Shown: positions 1-6,493 of the stretch, piece by piece
Numbering within the stretch: position 1 is the stretch's first letter
Layout: each line of letters begins with the position of its first letter
NCBI GenBank assembly: GCA_964446595.1
Contig: CAYUPY010000032.1
Span: 1 to 15,897 of the forward strand
DNA from: CAYUPY01 sp964446595
GTDB taxonomy: Bacteria; Patescibacteriota; Dojkabacteria; J137; JAEUSD01
Reading direction: 5' to 3'
Length of the DNA: 15,897 nt
The notes under the pieces: model-generated
The model's input: only the letters and a program-made list of their open reading frames with translations
What the model was told of the DNA's origin: nothing
Databases searched by the model: none
Translations under genes and position numbers: made by a program

Positions 1-877
1 TTTGTTTGCTGTAAGTCTTAAAGCAACTGTAGCGGAAAAAATCAGAGCCATGATCTTTAGGATTCTATGTCGTTGGTATCGATCCAATAGACGACCAAAC
101 AAGTAGGCTAAAGCTATAGAGACTACTATGGATAAAGAAAAAAGCAACCCAATTTGTGAGTAAGAGCTCGACAAACCTAAAAACAGGATGAGCCCCCAGA
201 CAACATCTGCCCTCATCATCAGCTCGTTTAGAAAGTCTAAACGTAATACTTGGGAAACGCTTTTCTGCTTTAGTCTATCTAAGTTAAGTCTTAAGTCTAA
301 ATCAAACTTGATGTTATCGATTTTACTTAGCAGAAATAGGCTACTCATAAGCAATAAAGAAGCAAGAATTGCCAGGAAGGCGAAACCGAAAGTCTCTATT
401 ATTAACCCTGCAACTATTGGACTCAATGCTGCTGTGGGAATCAAGATCATTTCTTGCAGGCTAACTTGTTTTCCTCTCTCTTTTGTGGAAGTGTAAGTGC
501 TGAATAACATGTATATCGGTAAATGATAAAACGCCTTGGCGACAAAAAAGGTCAGCAACCACATCAAAATTAGAACGCTTTCTTGCGAAAAATAGTATAG
601 AACAGCAGGCAGTGCTGAGAGCGAAAACAATATGATTGCAATTTTCAGGGATTGTCTGGTACCAAGCTTTCCTATTCTGCTGGCGAAAAAAAAGTAAGCA
701 CTGACTGTAGTAAATACCCCGTTGCAAATGGAATTATCGCCAGCAGGAGGCTATCAAACTCCTCATAAAAGTATAAAACACCAAAAACTCCGACAACCGT
801 CAGAAAAAAAAACTGTATAAAGCTCTAACTAGAATGACATAGAGCAATTTTGTTTTAGTAGAAATTACTGCCTTCAC
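1..877 (-). CDS. Major facilitator superfamily transporter, 3' end outside window, two apparent frameshifts
   Basis: Membrane transporter; substrate unknown. Translating the minus strand from a GTG at 877 gives TM1 (VILVRALYSFFF), then after an A9 tract (804-812) the protein continues in another frame (LTVVGVFGVLYFY; LLLAIIPFATGYLLQSVLTFF). After an A8 tract (686-693) it continues in a third frame that stays open to base 1 (ASRIGKLGTRQ, LPIYMLFSTYTSTKERGKQ, YLFGRLLDRYQRHR). The pieces join into about 293 residues with the MFS pattern: helix pairs, a motif-A-like basic loop after TM2, a hydrophilic loop after TM6 (residues LDLRLNLDRLKQK), then TM7 and TM8. A usual MFS protein has about 400 residues, so roughly the last 100 lie beyond the window. 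Adding one base to each tract restores the frame, so this is either sequencing under-calls or a pseudogene. The start is uncertain; no clear ribosome site is seen. Confidence 0.75.
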
Positions 878-941
878 TTCGTTATTCTACAGAAAATTAC
901 AATAACATAAAAGTTAAAGCTTGTTTTGTATAGTAATCCTA

Positions 942-1178
942 ATGAACAACTCCAATATTTCTACCCCAGCTGAAAACATCACTCGGCTGTTGGGGCAAAG
1001 GTTTTTATCGCAACCTTTGGGCAATACTCACTAGGCTCTTCTAGACCAGAAAAAAGCAAACAAAGGCGGCAAGTGGGAGCTACAAGCGTATTATCCAGGC
1101 ACACTACACTTCAAAATGGAGCAAGCTGGCAAACCTAGCCGAATTAATACCCTCAGGGCATTGAGGGTGCTGCGGTAG
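942..1178 (+). pseudogene. Short reading frame of unknown family interrupted by an in-frame TAG
   Basis: A 78-codon frame opens with ATG at 942, is stopped by TAG at 1032-1034 after 30 codons, and stays open in the same frame to TAG at 1176-1178. The second half reads like a real protein (GGKWELQAYYPGTLHFKMEQ, then GKPSRINTLRALRVLR). I do not recognise the family. It fills the otherwise gene-free stretch between the transporter and the TraB-like gene, and its end overlaps the AGAGGAG ribosome site of the latter. TAG is an ordinary terminator elsewhere here (for example at 2021-2023), so recoding is unlikely. A decayed gene remnant or chance frame are the options. Confidence 0.3.
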
Positions 1179-1192
1179 AGGAGCCTTTTGTT

Positions 1193-2023
1193 GTGCTACA
1201 CTTTCCAATGACTATTGACCGCATACCTTACACCTACGAGCTAACTAACGGACCCAAAGAGCTGCTATTCTTTGGCTCGCAGCATTTAACCGACCCTAGT
1301 TCGGTGATGTTTGAACAGTTAAGGACGATGTTCTTAGAGTTTAAACCAGAGCTTGTGCTGATCGGTGACAGAAAAGAAACAACACCTGAAGAAAGAGAGG
1401 CATTTGAAAAACAAGTCCTTGAACTAACACCCGACAAGCTGATACACAATCACGCCGACATTGGGTTTACAGTAAAGTTGGCGCTGGACCACAAAATACC
1501 ATGGATCCCTGGTCGCCCTACCGATAAACAAAAATTCGCCTACCTGCTAGAGAACGGCTATAAACCAGAGCACGTATTTGCATACAGATTAATGCGGATT
1601 GTGATTCAGTATCGCAACTCTCAAGATCCCTCATGGCCAGCTTTTTTCGAATATGCCAAAGGATTTTTAACTAGGTTTGAAGCAAATACCAATTGGGAAG
1701 GGTTCGACTATTCTGTGGAAAACTTTCTAGCAATAATTAATGCTTTATTTGCAAAAAACTTCACGCTGGACTCATTGCTAAATCTACCAGAAATCGAAGC
1801 CTACGCTTTGCCAGATAATAAACCGCCAGGTTGGGAGCATCCCTCCCCCCTAAACGAAATCGGTAACCTTACCTGGCAGTACGACGACATGGTAGTAGTG
1901 CAAAAGATAAATCAACAATTTCAAAATTACAATAAAATATTCATTCTATTTGGTTACAGCCACGCCAGCGCACAGGAACCTGCTTTGCGGGAGTTAATGA
2001 AGCGTCTTAATAATAGAAACTAG
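1193..2023 (+). CDS. TraB/GumN-like (ChaN/TIKI superfamily) protein
   Basis: The 276-residue product has the hallmark of the TraB/PrgY/GumN group: a GxxH motif near the N-terminus after a beta strand (LLFFGSQH, residues 25-31) and a second GxxH near the C-terminus (FILFGYSH, GYSH at 254-257). An acidic strand follows the first motif (PELVLIGDR, 52-60). Members of this superfamily are known or suspected metal-dependent proteases or hydrolases, and in PrgY the family acts in pheromone shut-down. The activity here is not shown. There is no signal peptide or membrane helix, so it is probably cytoplasmic. The GTG at 1193 is chosen because AGAGGAG (1177-1183) lies 9 bases upstream; an ATG at 1208 is the alternative. 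It converges with the surface-protein gene, leaving 13 bases between stops. Confidence 0.7.
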   Translation: MLHFPMTIDRIPYTYELTNGPKELLFFGSQHLTDPSSVMFEQLRTMFLEFKPELVLIGDRKETTPEEREAFEKQVLELTPDKLIHNHADIGFTVKLALDHKIPWIPGRPTDKQKFAYLLENGYKPEHVFAYRLMRIVIQYRNSQDPSWPAFFEYAKGFLTRFEANTNWEGFDYSVENFLAIINALFAKNFTLDSLLNLPEIEAYALPDNKPPGWEHPSPLNEIGNLTWQYDDMVVVQKINQQFQNYNKIFILFGYSHASAQEPALRELMKRLNNRN

Positions 2024-2036
2024 CTAACTCAAGGGT

Positions 2037-3965
2037 TTACTTTTGGCGGCGCTTCCACCAGCCGAAAAAGATCAGTAGCGCCGCTAGCGCAGCAAAAGAT
2101 GCTCCGCAGAGTAATACCAATCCATTTGAGGAGCTATTTTCAGGCTCTTCTTCCCCAGCCACGGGAATGTCGCTACTGCTGGCGGATGTAGAAAATGATG
2201 ATGTGGAAAAGGACGTTGTACTAGTGCTACTTGAGCCCAAAGTTAACGTTAGTTCAAATTCATCCTCGGTTTCAACTTCAATCGTCTTTTGTACAACCTG
2301 GTTTGCATAGCTAATTTCTACAATGTATTCACCGATGCTAACTTTTTCAAACAGCACTATCCCTTCTGCATCAGTCTCGGCGGCAAGATCCAGCTTTTGG
2401 ATAATTACTAATGCGCCTTCCAAGGGATTGCCATTTTCATCAACCACTTTTAGAGTTAAATCAAATTTGGCCTTAGATTCAGAACTAGTTGCACTCGAAC
2501 TAGAAGAGCTTCCTGGTCCGTAATAGATTGGCAGTGTAGGTTCTGGTGAAGGCTCAGGGTTAGGTTGCGGTGCTGGGTTAGCAGGGTTTGCAGTCGTTCT
2601 AGCAGTGAATCCCTCCCACTCACTAAAACCAGATGTAGCAACCGCCTGTACCTCGATTTCGTAGGTAGTGTTGCCTTGCAGACCAGTGAGCGTTATCTGA
2701 GAAGCTGTTGCCGACCTGGTCAGCCAATTACTATTTCCCTGTTTGCGATATCTTACGTTATATGAGCCAGGTGTAGCGGAGGTGCCTGTAAACTCCCAGT
2801 CAGGTGTAAGGGTGGAATTGGTCCGCGTGGTTGATTGATTAAAACCAGTGTAGGTAAAGTTAATGAACTTAGGGTAATCCGCTGTAGCCTCAACCCAAGT
2901 ATTGGTAAAGTCCCAACTATTCAAAGGAGCATTGGTTGAATTATTCAGAAAGTAAGCTGGTTGTGAATTACCTGTGTTGATTGAAGTATACGAGTCATCA
3001 TCAGTCGAGGAAATCACACTAGTACAACCACAGCTGTAAATATCAATGTATAAACCACTGACGACATTTGAATGCGAATAACCCATCAGCCCCGCTTGTG
3101 AGCCGGTTAGGGCAGCGGTATAGGTATTTGCAGCAAATGAGTTGGTGATTGAACTAGTCTCAGCATAGCCGACTAGTCCTCCAATATTAGCACCGCCACC
3201 AGGTGTGATCTCTCCTGCAGAATAAGAGTTAGATAAGGTAGCCTGAACTGAACTACTATTATCCACCATAGTGCCAACCAAACCTCCCGAAGATCCACCA
3301 CTAAAGCTCAAAGTGCCACTAACAGACGCATTTCTGATGTCAGAAGCTTCATTGTAGCCCACAATTCCCCCGCTAAACTGCCCTGCAGAGGTTAAGGTGC
3401 CTGTAAACTCTATCTTGTCTAATTCTGAGCGATCGGCAATTAAGCCCACCACACCTCCTGCCCAGCCGCCAGTACTGTTAATCGCTGTGTTGCTGGTAAA
3501 GTTTGTTAAGGTTGCGCCGTTTGTAAACTGTGCAGCAATCGACCCCACAAACGCGCTCCCTGTGATGCTTCCGCCTCTAAAGTGGACGTCATAAATTGTG
3601 GAACCTGCTGCCAAAGCGAACACTCCAACATTGCCCCCACCAGTTCTATTGATGTAAATGTCGTTTATGGTGTAATTTTGTCCATCTAAAGAACCTACAA
3701 ATATTGTGATTGGTTCAAAACCAAGTCCACCATTCCAAGAAGTTGTACCTGAGCAATCAATATCGTTTTCTAATCTATAATTCAGCCAAAACTCATCGCC
3801 TATTTCCTGCAGGTGGCCACATGTTGTGATCTGATAAGGATCCGCCAAGCTCCCAGTACCCGCTCCGGAAAAAGCATATACCGGCTCCTGAACTAACAAA
3901 CTCCCCACCAACAATAAACCAACTGAAAACACTGTACCTAAAACTACTTTAGTTATTCTATTCAT
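2037..3965 (-). CDS. Secreted GLUG-repeat surface protein with FN3-like and Cna-B-like domains and C-terminal anchor
   Basis: 642 residues. Residues 1-31 form a signal peptide (basic start, hydrophobic core, likely cleavage after VYA at 29-31). Next comes a GLUG-type region starting with GTGSLADPYQI and NDIDC, with GLUG-like elements GGVVG (170), GGIVGY (199), GGLVG (227), GGLVGYA (262) and AGLMGY (291), spaced 28-35 residues. Residues about 370-460 resemble a fibronectin type III domain (YNVRYRK, LTGLQGNTTYEIEVQAV). A Pro/Ser linker leads to a Cna-B or carboxypeptidase-regulatory-like fold (about 500-575: LTLKVVDENGNPLEGA, TDAEGIVLFEKV). A Ser/Thr stalk, IPVAGE (600-605), a membrane helix (about 615-637) and the tail KRRQK follow. 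The layout matches Gram-positive wall proteins, with IPVAG in place of LPxTG. Such proteins usually act in adhesion. A plausible promoter lies upstream at 3996-4024. Confidence 0.82.
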   Translation of the reverse strand: MNRITKVVLGTVFSVGLLLVGSLLVQEPVYAFSGAGTGSLADPYQITTCGHLQEIGDEFWLNYRLENDIDCSGTTSWNGGLGFEPITIFVGSLDGQNYTINDIYINRTGGGNVGVFALAAGSTIYDVHFRGGSITGSAFVGSIAAQFTNGATLTNFTSNTAINSTGGWAGGVVGLIADRSELDKIEFTGTLTSAGQFSGGIVGYNEASDIRNASVSGTLSFSGGSSGGLVGTMVDNSSSVQATLSNSYSAGEITPGGGANIGGLVGYAETSSITNSFAANTYTAALTGSQAGLMGYSHSNVVSGLYIDIYSCGCTSVISSTDDDSYTSINTGNSQPAYFLNNSTNAPLNSWDFTNTWVEATADYPKFINFTYTGFNQSTTRTNSTLTPDWEFTGTSATPGSYNVRYRKQGNSNWLTRSATASQITLTGLQGNTTYEIEVQAVATSGFSEWEGFTARTTANPANPAPQPNPEPSPEPTLPIYYGPGSSSSSSATSSESKAKFDLTLKVVDENGNPLEGALVIIQKLDLAAETDAEGIVLFEKVSIGEYIVEISYANQVVQKTIEVETEDEFELTLTLGSSSTSTTSFSTSSFSTSASSSDIPVAGEEEPENSSSNGLVLLCGASFAALAALLIFFGWWKRRQK

Positions 3966-3995
3966 TCGAAAAATTTTTAAATTAGAAAGTACTAA

Positions 3996-4024
3996 ATTTT
4001 ATAGAGTTCTGGGGGCGACTGCAA
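3996..4024 (-). promoter_or_regulatory. Putative sigma-70 promoter of the surface-protein gene
   Basis: On the minus strand TTGCAG (4024-4019) is followed after exactly 17 bases by TAAAAT (4001-3996), about 30 bases before the ATG at 3965. The -35 has one or two mismatches to consensus. The 5' leader is very AT-rich and has no clear ribosome site. Confidence 0.4.
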
Positions 4025-4066
4025 TCAGGTCATTTTTTGCTAAGAGCACTTTAATCTTTGGCTCGC

Positions 4067-4522
4067 CTATAGCCTCTTTATGTAGTGAATTTGCGCTATC
4101 GGTTTTGGTATTTCCACAGGGAGGGTTGGGATCCGTGTAAAACCTTCTTTTAAATAGAATATGTTTGCGGCTACATGCTTGCTGGAAGTAGAGAGATACA
4201 ATTCCAAAAAGTGGTTGGCAATCGCATGTTCGGTAAGTGTTTTTAAAAGAACTTGTGCCACTCCTTTGCCTCTGTAGTCTGGGGCAACAGCCATTCTTTT
4301 TACGTATGCTTTGCCCTGGTAGTCTTTTAGTCCTACCGTACCAATCACTCTCCCTTCTACCGACGCTACCCAAAAGCTACCTCCATCAACATGATAAAAC
4401 TTTTCAATGTCATCCAGGTCCGGCCTTGAAATGCCCACTTTCCCAAACTCGCCTTCTAAGATTTTCAACAAAAAACTGGTCACTTCTTTGCCCATTCCTG
4501 CCTCGTAGGTAAGGATTTCCAT
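4067..4522 (-). CDS. GNAT family N-acetyltransferase
   Basis: 151 residues, the usual length for a single GNAT domain. The acetyl-CoA binding motif A is clear: VKRMAVAPDYRGKGVAQVLL, with the R/Q-x-x-G-x-G/A core at R84-G-K-G-V-A89. It is preceded by the beta4 strand (GRVIGTVGLKDY, 57-68) and followed by the beta5/helix region ending in FYLKEGFTRI. It transfers an acetyl group from acetyl-CoA to an amine; the substrate cannot be told. The start is the ATG at 4522, about 50 bases from the N gap, so any upstream partner may be hidden. It lies upstream of the surface-protein gene in the same direction, with about 100 bases between. Confidence 0.85.
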   Translation of the reverse strand: MEILTYEAGMGKEVTSFLLKILEGEFGKVGISRPDLDDIEKFYHVDGGSFWVASVEGRVIGTVGLKDYQGKAYVKRMAVAPDYRGKGVAQVLLKTLTEHAIANHFLELYLSTSSKHVAANIFYLKEGFTRIPTLPVEIPKPIAQIHYIKRL

Positions 4523-4575
4523 GGGTTTTCAATATTTTATCCAAAAATATTAGCACAAGCGAAATCTTATCAAGT

Positions 4576-4585
4576 NNNNNNNNNN
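4576..4585. other. Assembly gap (10 N)
   Basis: Ten consecutive N bases. A short round-number run is typical of a scaffold join of unknown or estimated length, so genes on the two sides may not be true neighbours and the AraC-like fragment to the right may have lost its 5' part here. Confidence 0.95.
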
Positions 4586-4586
4586 A

Positions 4587-4805
4587 AATTTCAAACACAT
4601 GCCGTCCCTGAAGTTGCTTAGTGTGTCGCTGGAGTATAAAATAATTCCCGATGCGGCGATTGATGTGGTTTTTGAACAGCGGGAAGGCAGTTTGTTTAAT
4701 CCTGTTATCTCTGCGCCTTTTTCGAAGTTGCTAGGAATTAAGCTGTCACCAGATTCACGGTGTTTGGGAATTAGGTTTTATTACCAGATGACTGAGTTGT
4801 CGTAA
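4587..4805 (+). pseudogene. Fragment of an AraC-type regulator N-terminal domain (DUF6597-like)
   Basis: The frame is open from the N gap through an ATG at 4599 to a stop at 4803-4805. The stretch EYKIIPDAAIDVVFEQ, followed by the PFSKLLGIKLSPDSRCLGIRF pattern, matches the N-terminal ligand domain of AraC regulators of the DUF6597 kind (typically lPdGciDlvf ... lGvRf). Only about 70 residues exist, against about 250-280 in a full regulator, and no HTH follows. The last 35 bases overlap, tail to tail, the end of the ATP-grasp-like gene on the other strand. The C-terminal half is therefore truly missing, while the 5' end may only be lost in the gap. I judge it a remnant; it could also mark an assembly or recombination junction. 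Confidence 0.45.
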
Positions 4806-6000
4806 CCAGTACAACCTGCTTGGCTAATGCTTTTGTAAGGTGCTCACTCAGTTCGAATATCCTTGGTAAAAGAGTTGGAGGGATAATGGCTGGCGTAGCT
4901 CCGTTATGCAGATTCACGATCAAAGAACTGTTGCTGCGCCTTTCATAACCTCCAAAGTGATGAATGGAAAGTTTATGATCCGCCATCATTTCAAACTGCA
5001 CGACGTATCTAATGGCCGTACGCATGGGAATATTTTTCTCTTCCATACTGGTCGCTACCGTTTCAACATGCTGTTGCAAAATTAGTGCGTGTGATAATTG
5101 AGTAAAGTAGACATTGAAAGAGTGAATTAGCTCTTCTGTAAGCATATCCCAACGCGCTGCTGCTCTTTCTATATTTAGTTGCCAAGCTTCTGAGTAAGTC
5201 TGTGCTGCTTGTTTGGCAATTAAGGGAAAGATACGTTGTTTACCATTGTGTATTACAGTAAAGTCAGAAAGTGAATTAAATTTAATTTGTGCTATAACTT
5301 CTTCATAGCTTTCGCCAATAAAAACTTGTCGTCCCTGGCGGCCCACTGGATGCTTTACAACTACTAAACCTCTACCAAGGCTTTTGATACATTGAAAGTT
5401 TTCCGGAGTTAAACCTTGAATGGTGAATGGGATAAAATCTGCTAACCCTGCATTCACAAAAAGCTCGTAAGTTAATTGTTTGTTATTTAAAATGTGTTCA
5501 AGATATACAACGTTATTTAGCAGCTGGCGGAGGGCAAGTTGTATACTGTTATCTTTTTGCTTGGAATCTTTGGGATTTGAGAAGAATCTTTTGATTGACG
5601 GTGGTAGCGGAAAAGGAAAATCTATCTGATTTAAATGAACTTCAGTTCGCTGCCATATTTGTTCATATTTTTCTAAACTTTTTCGCATGTCGCTTTCTAA
5701 GCTACCATTACCATATCCCTCCTCTAAAATAATTGTGGGATCATAGAGGGACAATAAATTATAGAAATCAGTGAGTGTAAGTCCTAGCTGAGTTGCTCCT
5801 GCTAAGCCGCTTTCAATGCCGTTTACTTCAAATACAACTAGCTTGTCCGTAGAAGGTTCATAACCAATATCAAACCCTAGATTACCCATCAATATTGGTA
5901 TTTCAGCAGTATTTTCTCGGCTTACTTCATTATAATTTAACCTCAACATACAGTGATCAAAATGATCAGTATTATATAATGTTGCTATTTGATGATGCAA
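4771..6000 (-). CDS. ATP-grasp-like enzyme of unknown substrate
   Basis: Up to 409 residues, predicted cytoplasmic. An ATP-grasp-type pattern is visible: NNKQLTYELFVNAGLADFIPFT (172-193) resembles the start of the fold (nDK ... aGlP.P.t), GLVVVKHPVGRQGRQVFIG (211-229) resembles the nucleotide-binding lysine and glycine-rich loop, and NSSLIVNLHNGA near residue 368 resembles the late N-x-x-x-G region. An earlier FEVNGIESGLAGA (57-69) recalls the E-x-N metal-site motif. ATP-grasp enzymes join carboxylates to amines or thiols using ATP. The substrate is unknown and the assignment rests on weak motifs. The longest frame begins with TTG at 6000, which directly abuts a GAGGA sequence, too close for a normal start. 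The ATG at 5949 (residue 18) has no ribosome site either, so the start is open. It diverges from the small membrane-protein gene by 28 bases. Confidence 0.55.
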   Translation of the reverse strand: MHHQIATLYNTDHFDHCMLRLNYNEVSRENTAEIPILMGNLGFDIGYEPSTDKLVVFEVNGIESGLAGATQLGLTLTDFYNLLSLYDPTIILEEGYGNGSLESDMRKSLEKYEQIWQRTEVHLNQIDFPFPLPPSIKRFFSNPKDSKQKDNSIQLALRQLLNNVVYLEHILNNKQLTYELFVNAGLADFIPFTIQGLTPENFQCIKSLGRGLVVVKHPVGRQGRQVFIGESYEEVIAQIKFNSLSDFTVIHNGKQRIFPLIAKQAAQTYSEAWQLNIERAAARWDMLTEELIHSFNVYFTQLSHALILQQHVETVATSMEEKNIPMRTAIRYVVQFEMMADHKLSIHHFGGYERRSNSSLIVNLHNGATPAIIPPTLLPRIFELSEHLTKALAKQVVLVTTTQSSGNKT

Positions 6001-6028
6001 TCCTCATTACTTTGCCCTATTATGGATT

Positions 6029-6403
6029 ATGGAGTATTGCAACATTTCAAGTCATGGCATCCGGCTGCGACTAACACAAGGTGTTTTAAGTACGATAGCG
6101 GCAGTATGGGCCGCAGCTCTTTTTCTTTTAATAGAAAGAGGTGAAATGCATGGTTTATTGCTGACTTTTACCTTTTTTGCCACACTTAGCGCCGCAATAG
6201 GATTCTTACAGGCTAAGCTAAAGTTTTGTGTGGCCTTTAGTTTTCTACAATTAAAAGAGCTGAATGAAAAAGGGCAGCTTGAGCAAGCCGATCCTCAGTA
6301 CAGACGGGAATATTTGATTTACTCAATTAGAATCCTGCTATACGCGCTAGCAATAGCAGTAGTCACCACGGTTGTTGTTCATCTACTTAAAATATACTTC
6401 TGA
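6029..6403 (+). CDS. Small three-helix membrane protein (DUF2892-like)
   Basis: 124 residues with three predicted membrane segments: about 18-35 (VLSTIAAVWAAALFLLI), 42-62 (LLLTFTFFATLSAAIGFLQ) and 98-120 (IRILLYALAIAVVTTVVVHLL). A KFC motif (C67) follows the second helix, and a charged loop (KELNEKGQLEQADPQYRREY) separates helices two and three. The first two helices plus the cysteine resemble the small DUF2892/YgaP-type inner-membrane domain, but the match is loose and no function follows. It is read divergently from the ATP-grasp-like gene, and the GT2 synthase follows 90 bases downstream with its own promoter. Confidence 0.6.
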   Translation: MEYCNISSHGIRLRLTQGVLSTIAAVWAAALFLLIERGEMHGLLLTFTFFATLSAAIGFLQAKLKFCVAFSFLQLKELNEKGQLEQADPQYRREYLIYSIRILLYALAIAVVTTVVVHLLKIYF

Positions 6404-6432
6404 TTGACATAATCCTTACAGAAGGCTATCAT
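6404..6432 (+). promoter_or_regulatory. Sigma-70 promoter of the GT2 synthase gene
   Basis: TTGACA (6404-6409, perfect -35) and TATCAT (6427-6432) are separated by exactly 17 bases, starting directly after the stop of the membrane-protein gene. Transcription would begin near 6439, leaving an AT-rich leader of about 55 bases before the ATG at 6494. No Shine-Dalgarno sequence is seen in that leader. Confidence 0.65.
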
Positions 6433-6493
6433 CTCTTATATACAATATATAGCTGCTGATATTGTTTTAAATCCTATTTCTTCAATCTAAAAA

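Noticed and set aside
188..727. Frames on both strands within the transporter region
   Set aside because: They are shadows of the MFS transporter; the frame-corrected minus-strand translation shows continuous membrane helices that these frames lack.
1032..1034. TAG read as a sense codon (recoding)
   Set aside because: TAG ends well-defined genes here (for example the TraB-like gene at 2021-2023), and no other gene needs TAG or TGA as sense.
3999..4373. 124-codon minus-strand frame ending in KVLLAKNDLIAVAPRTL
   Set aside because: Most of it overlaps the clear GNAT gene in another frame and has out-of-frame composition (many Cys, Arg, Gln). Only the last part lies in intergenic sequence that also carries a plausible promoter.
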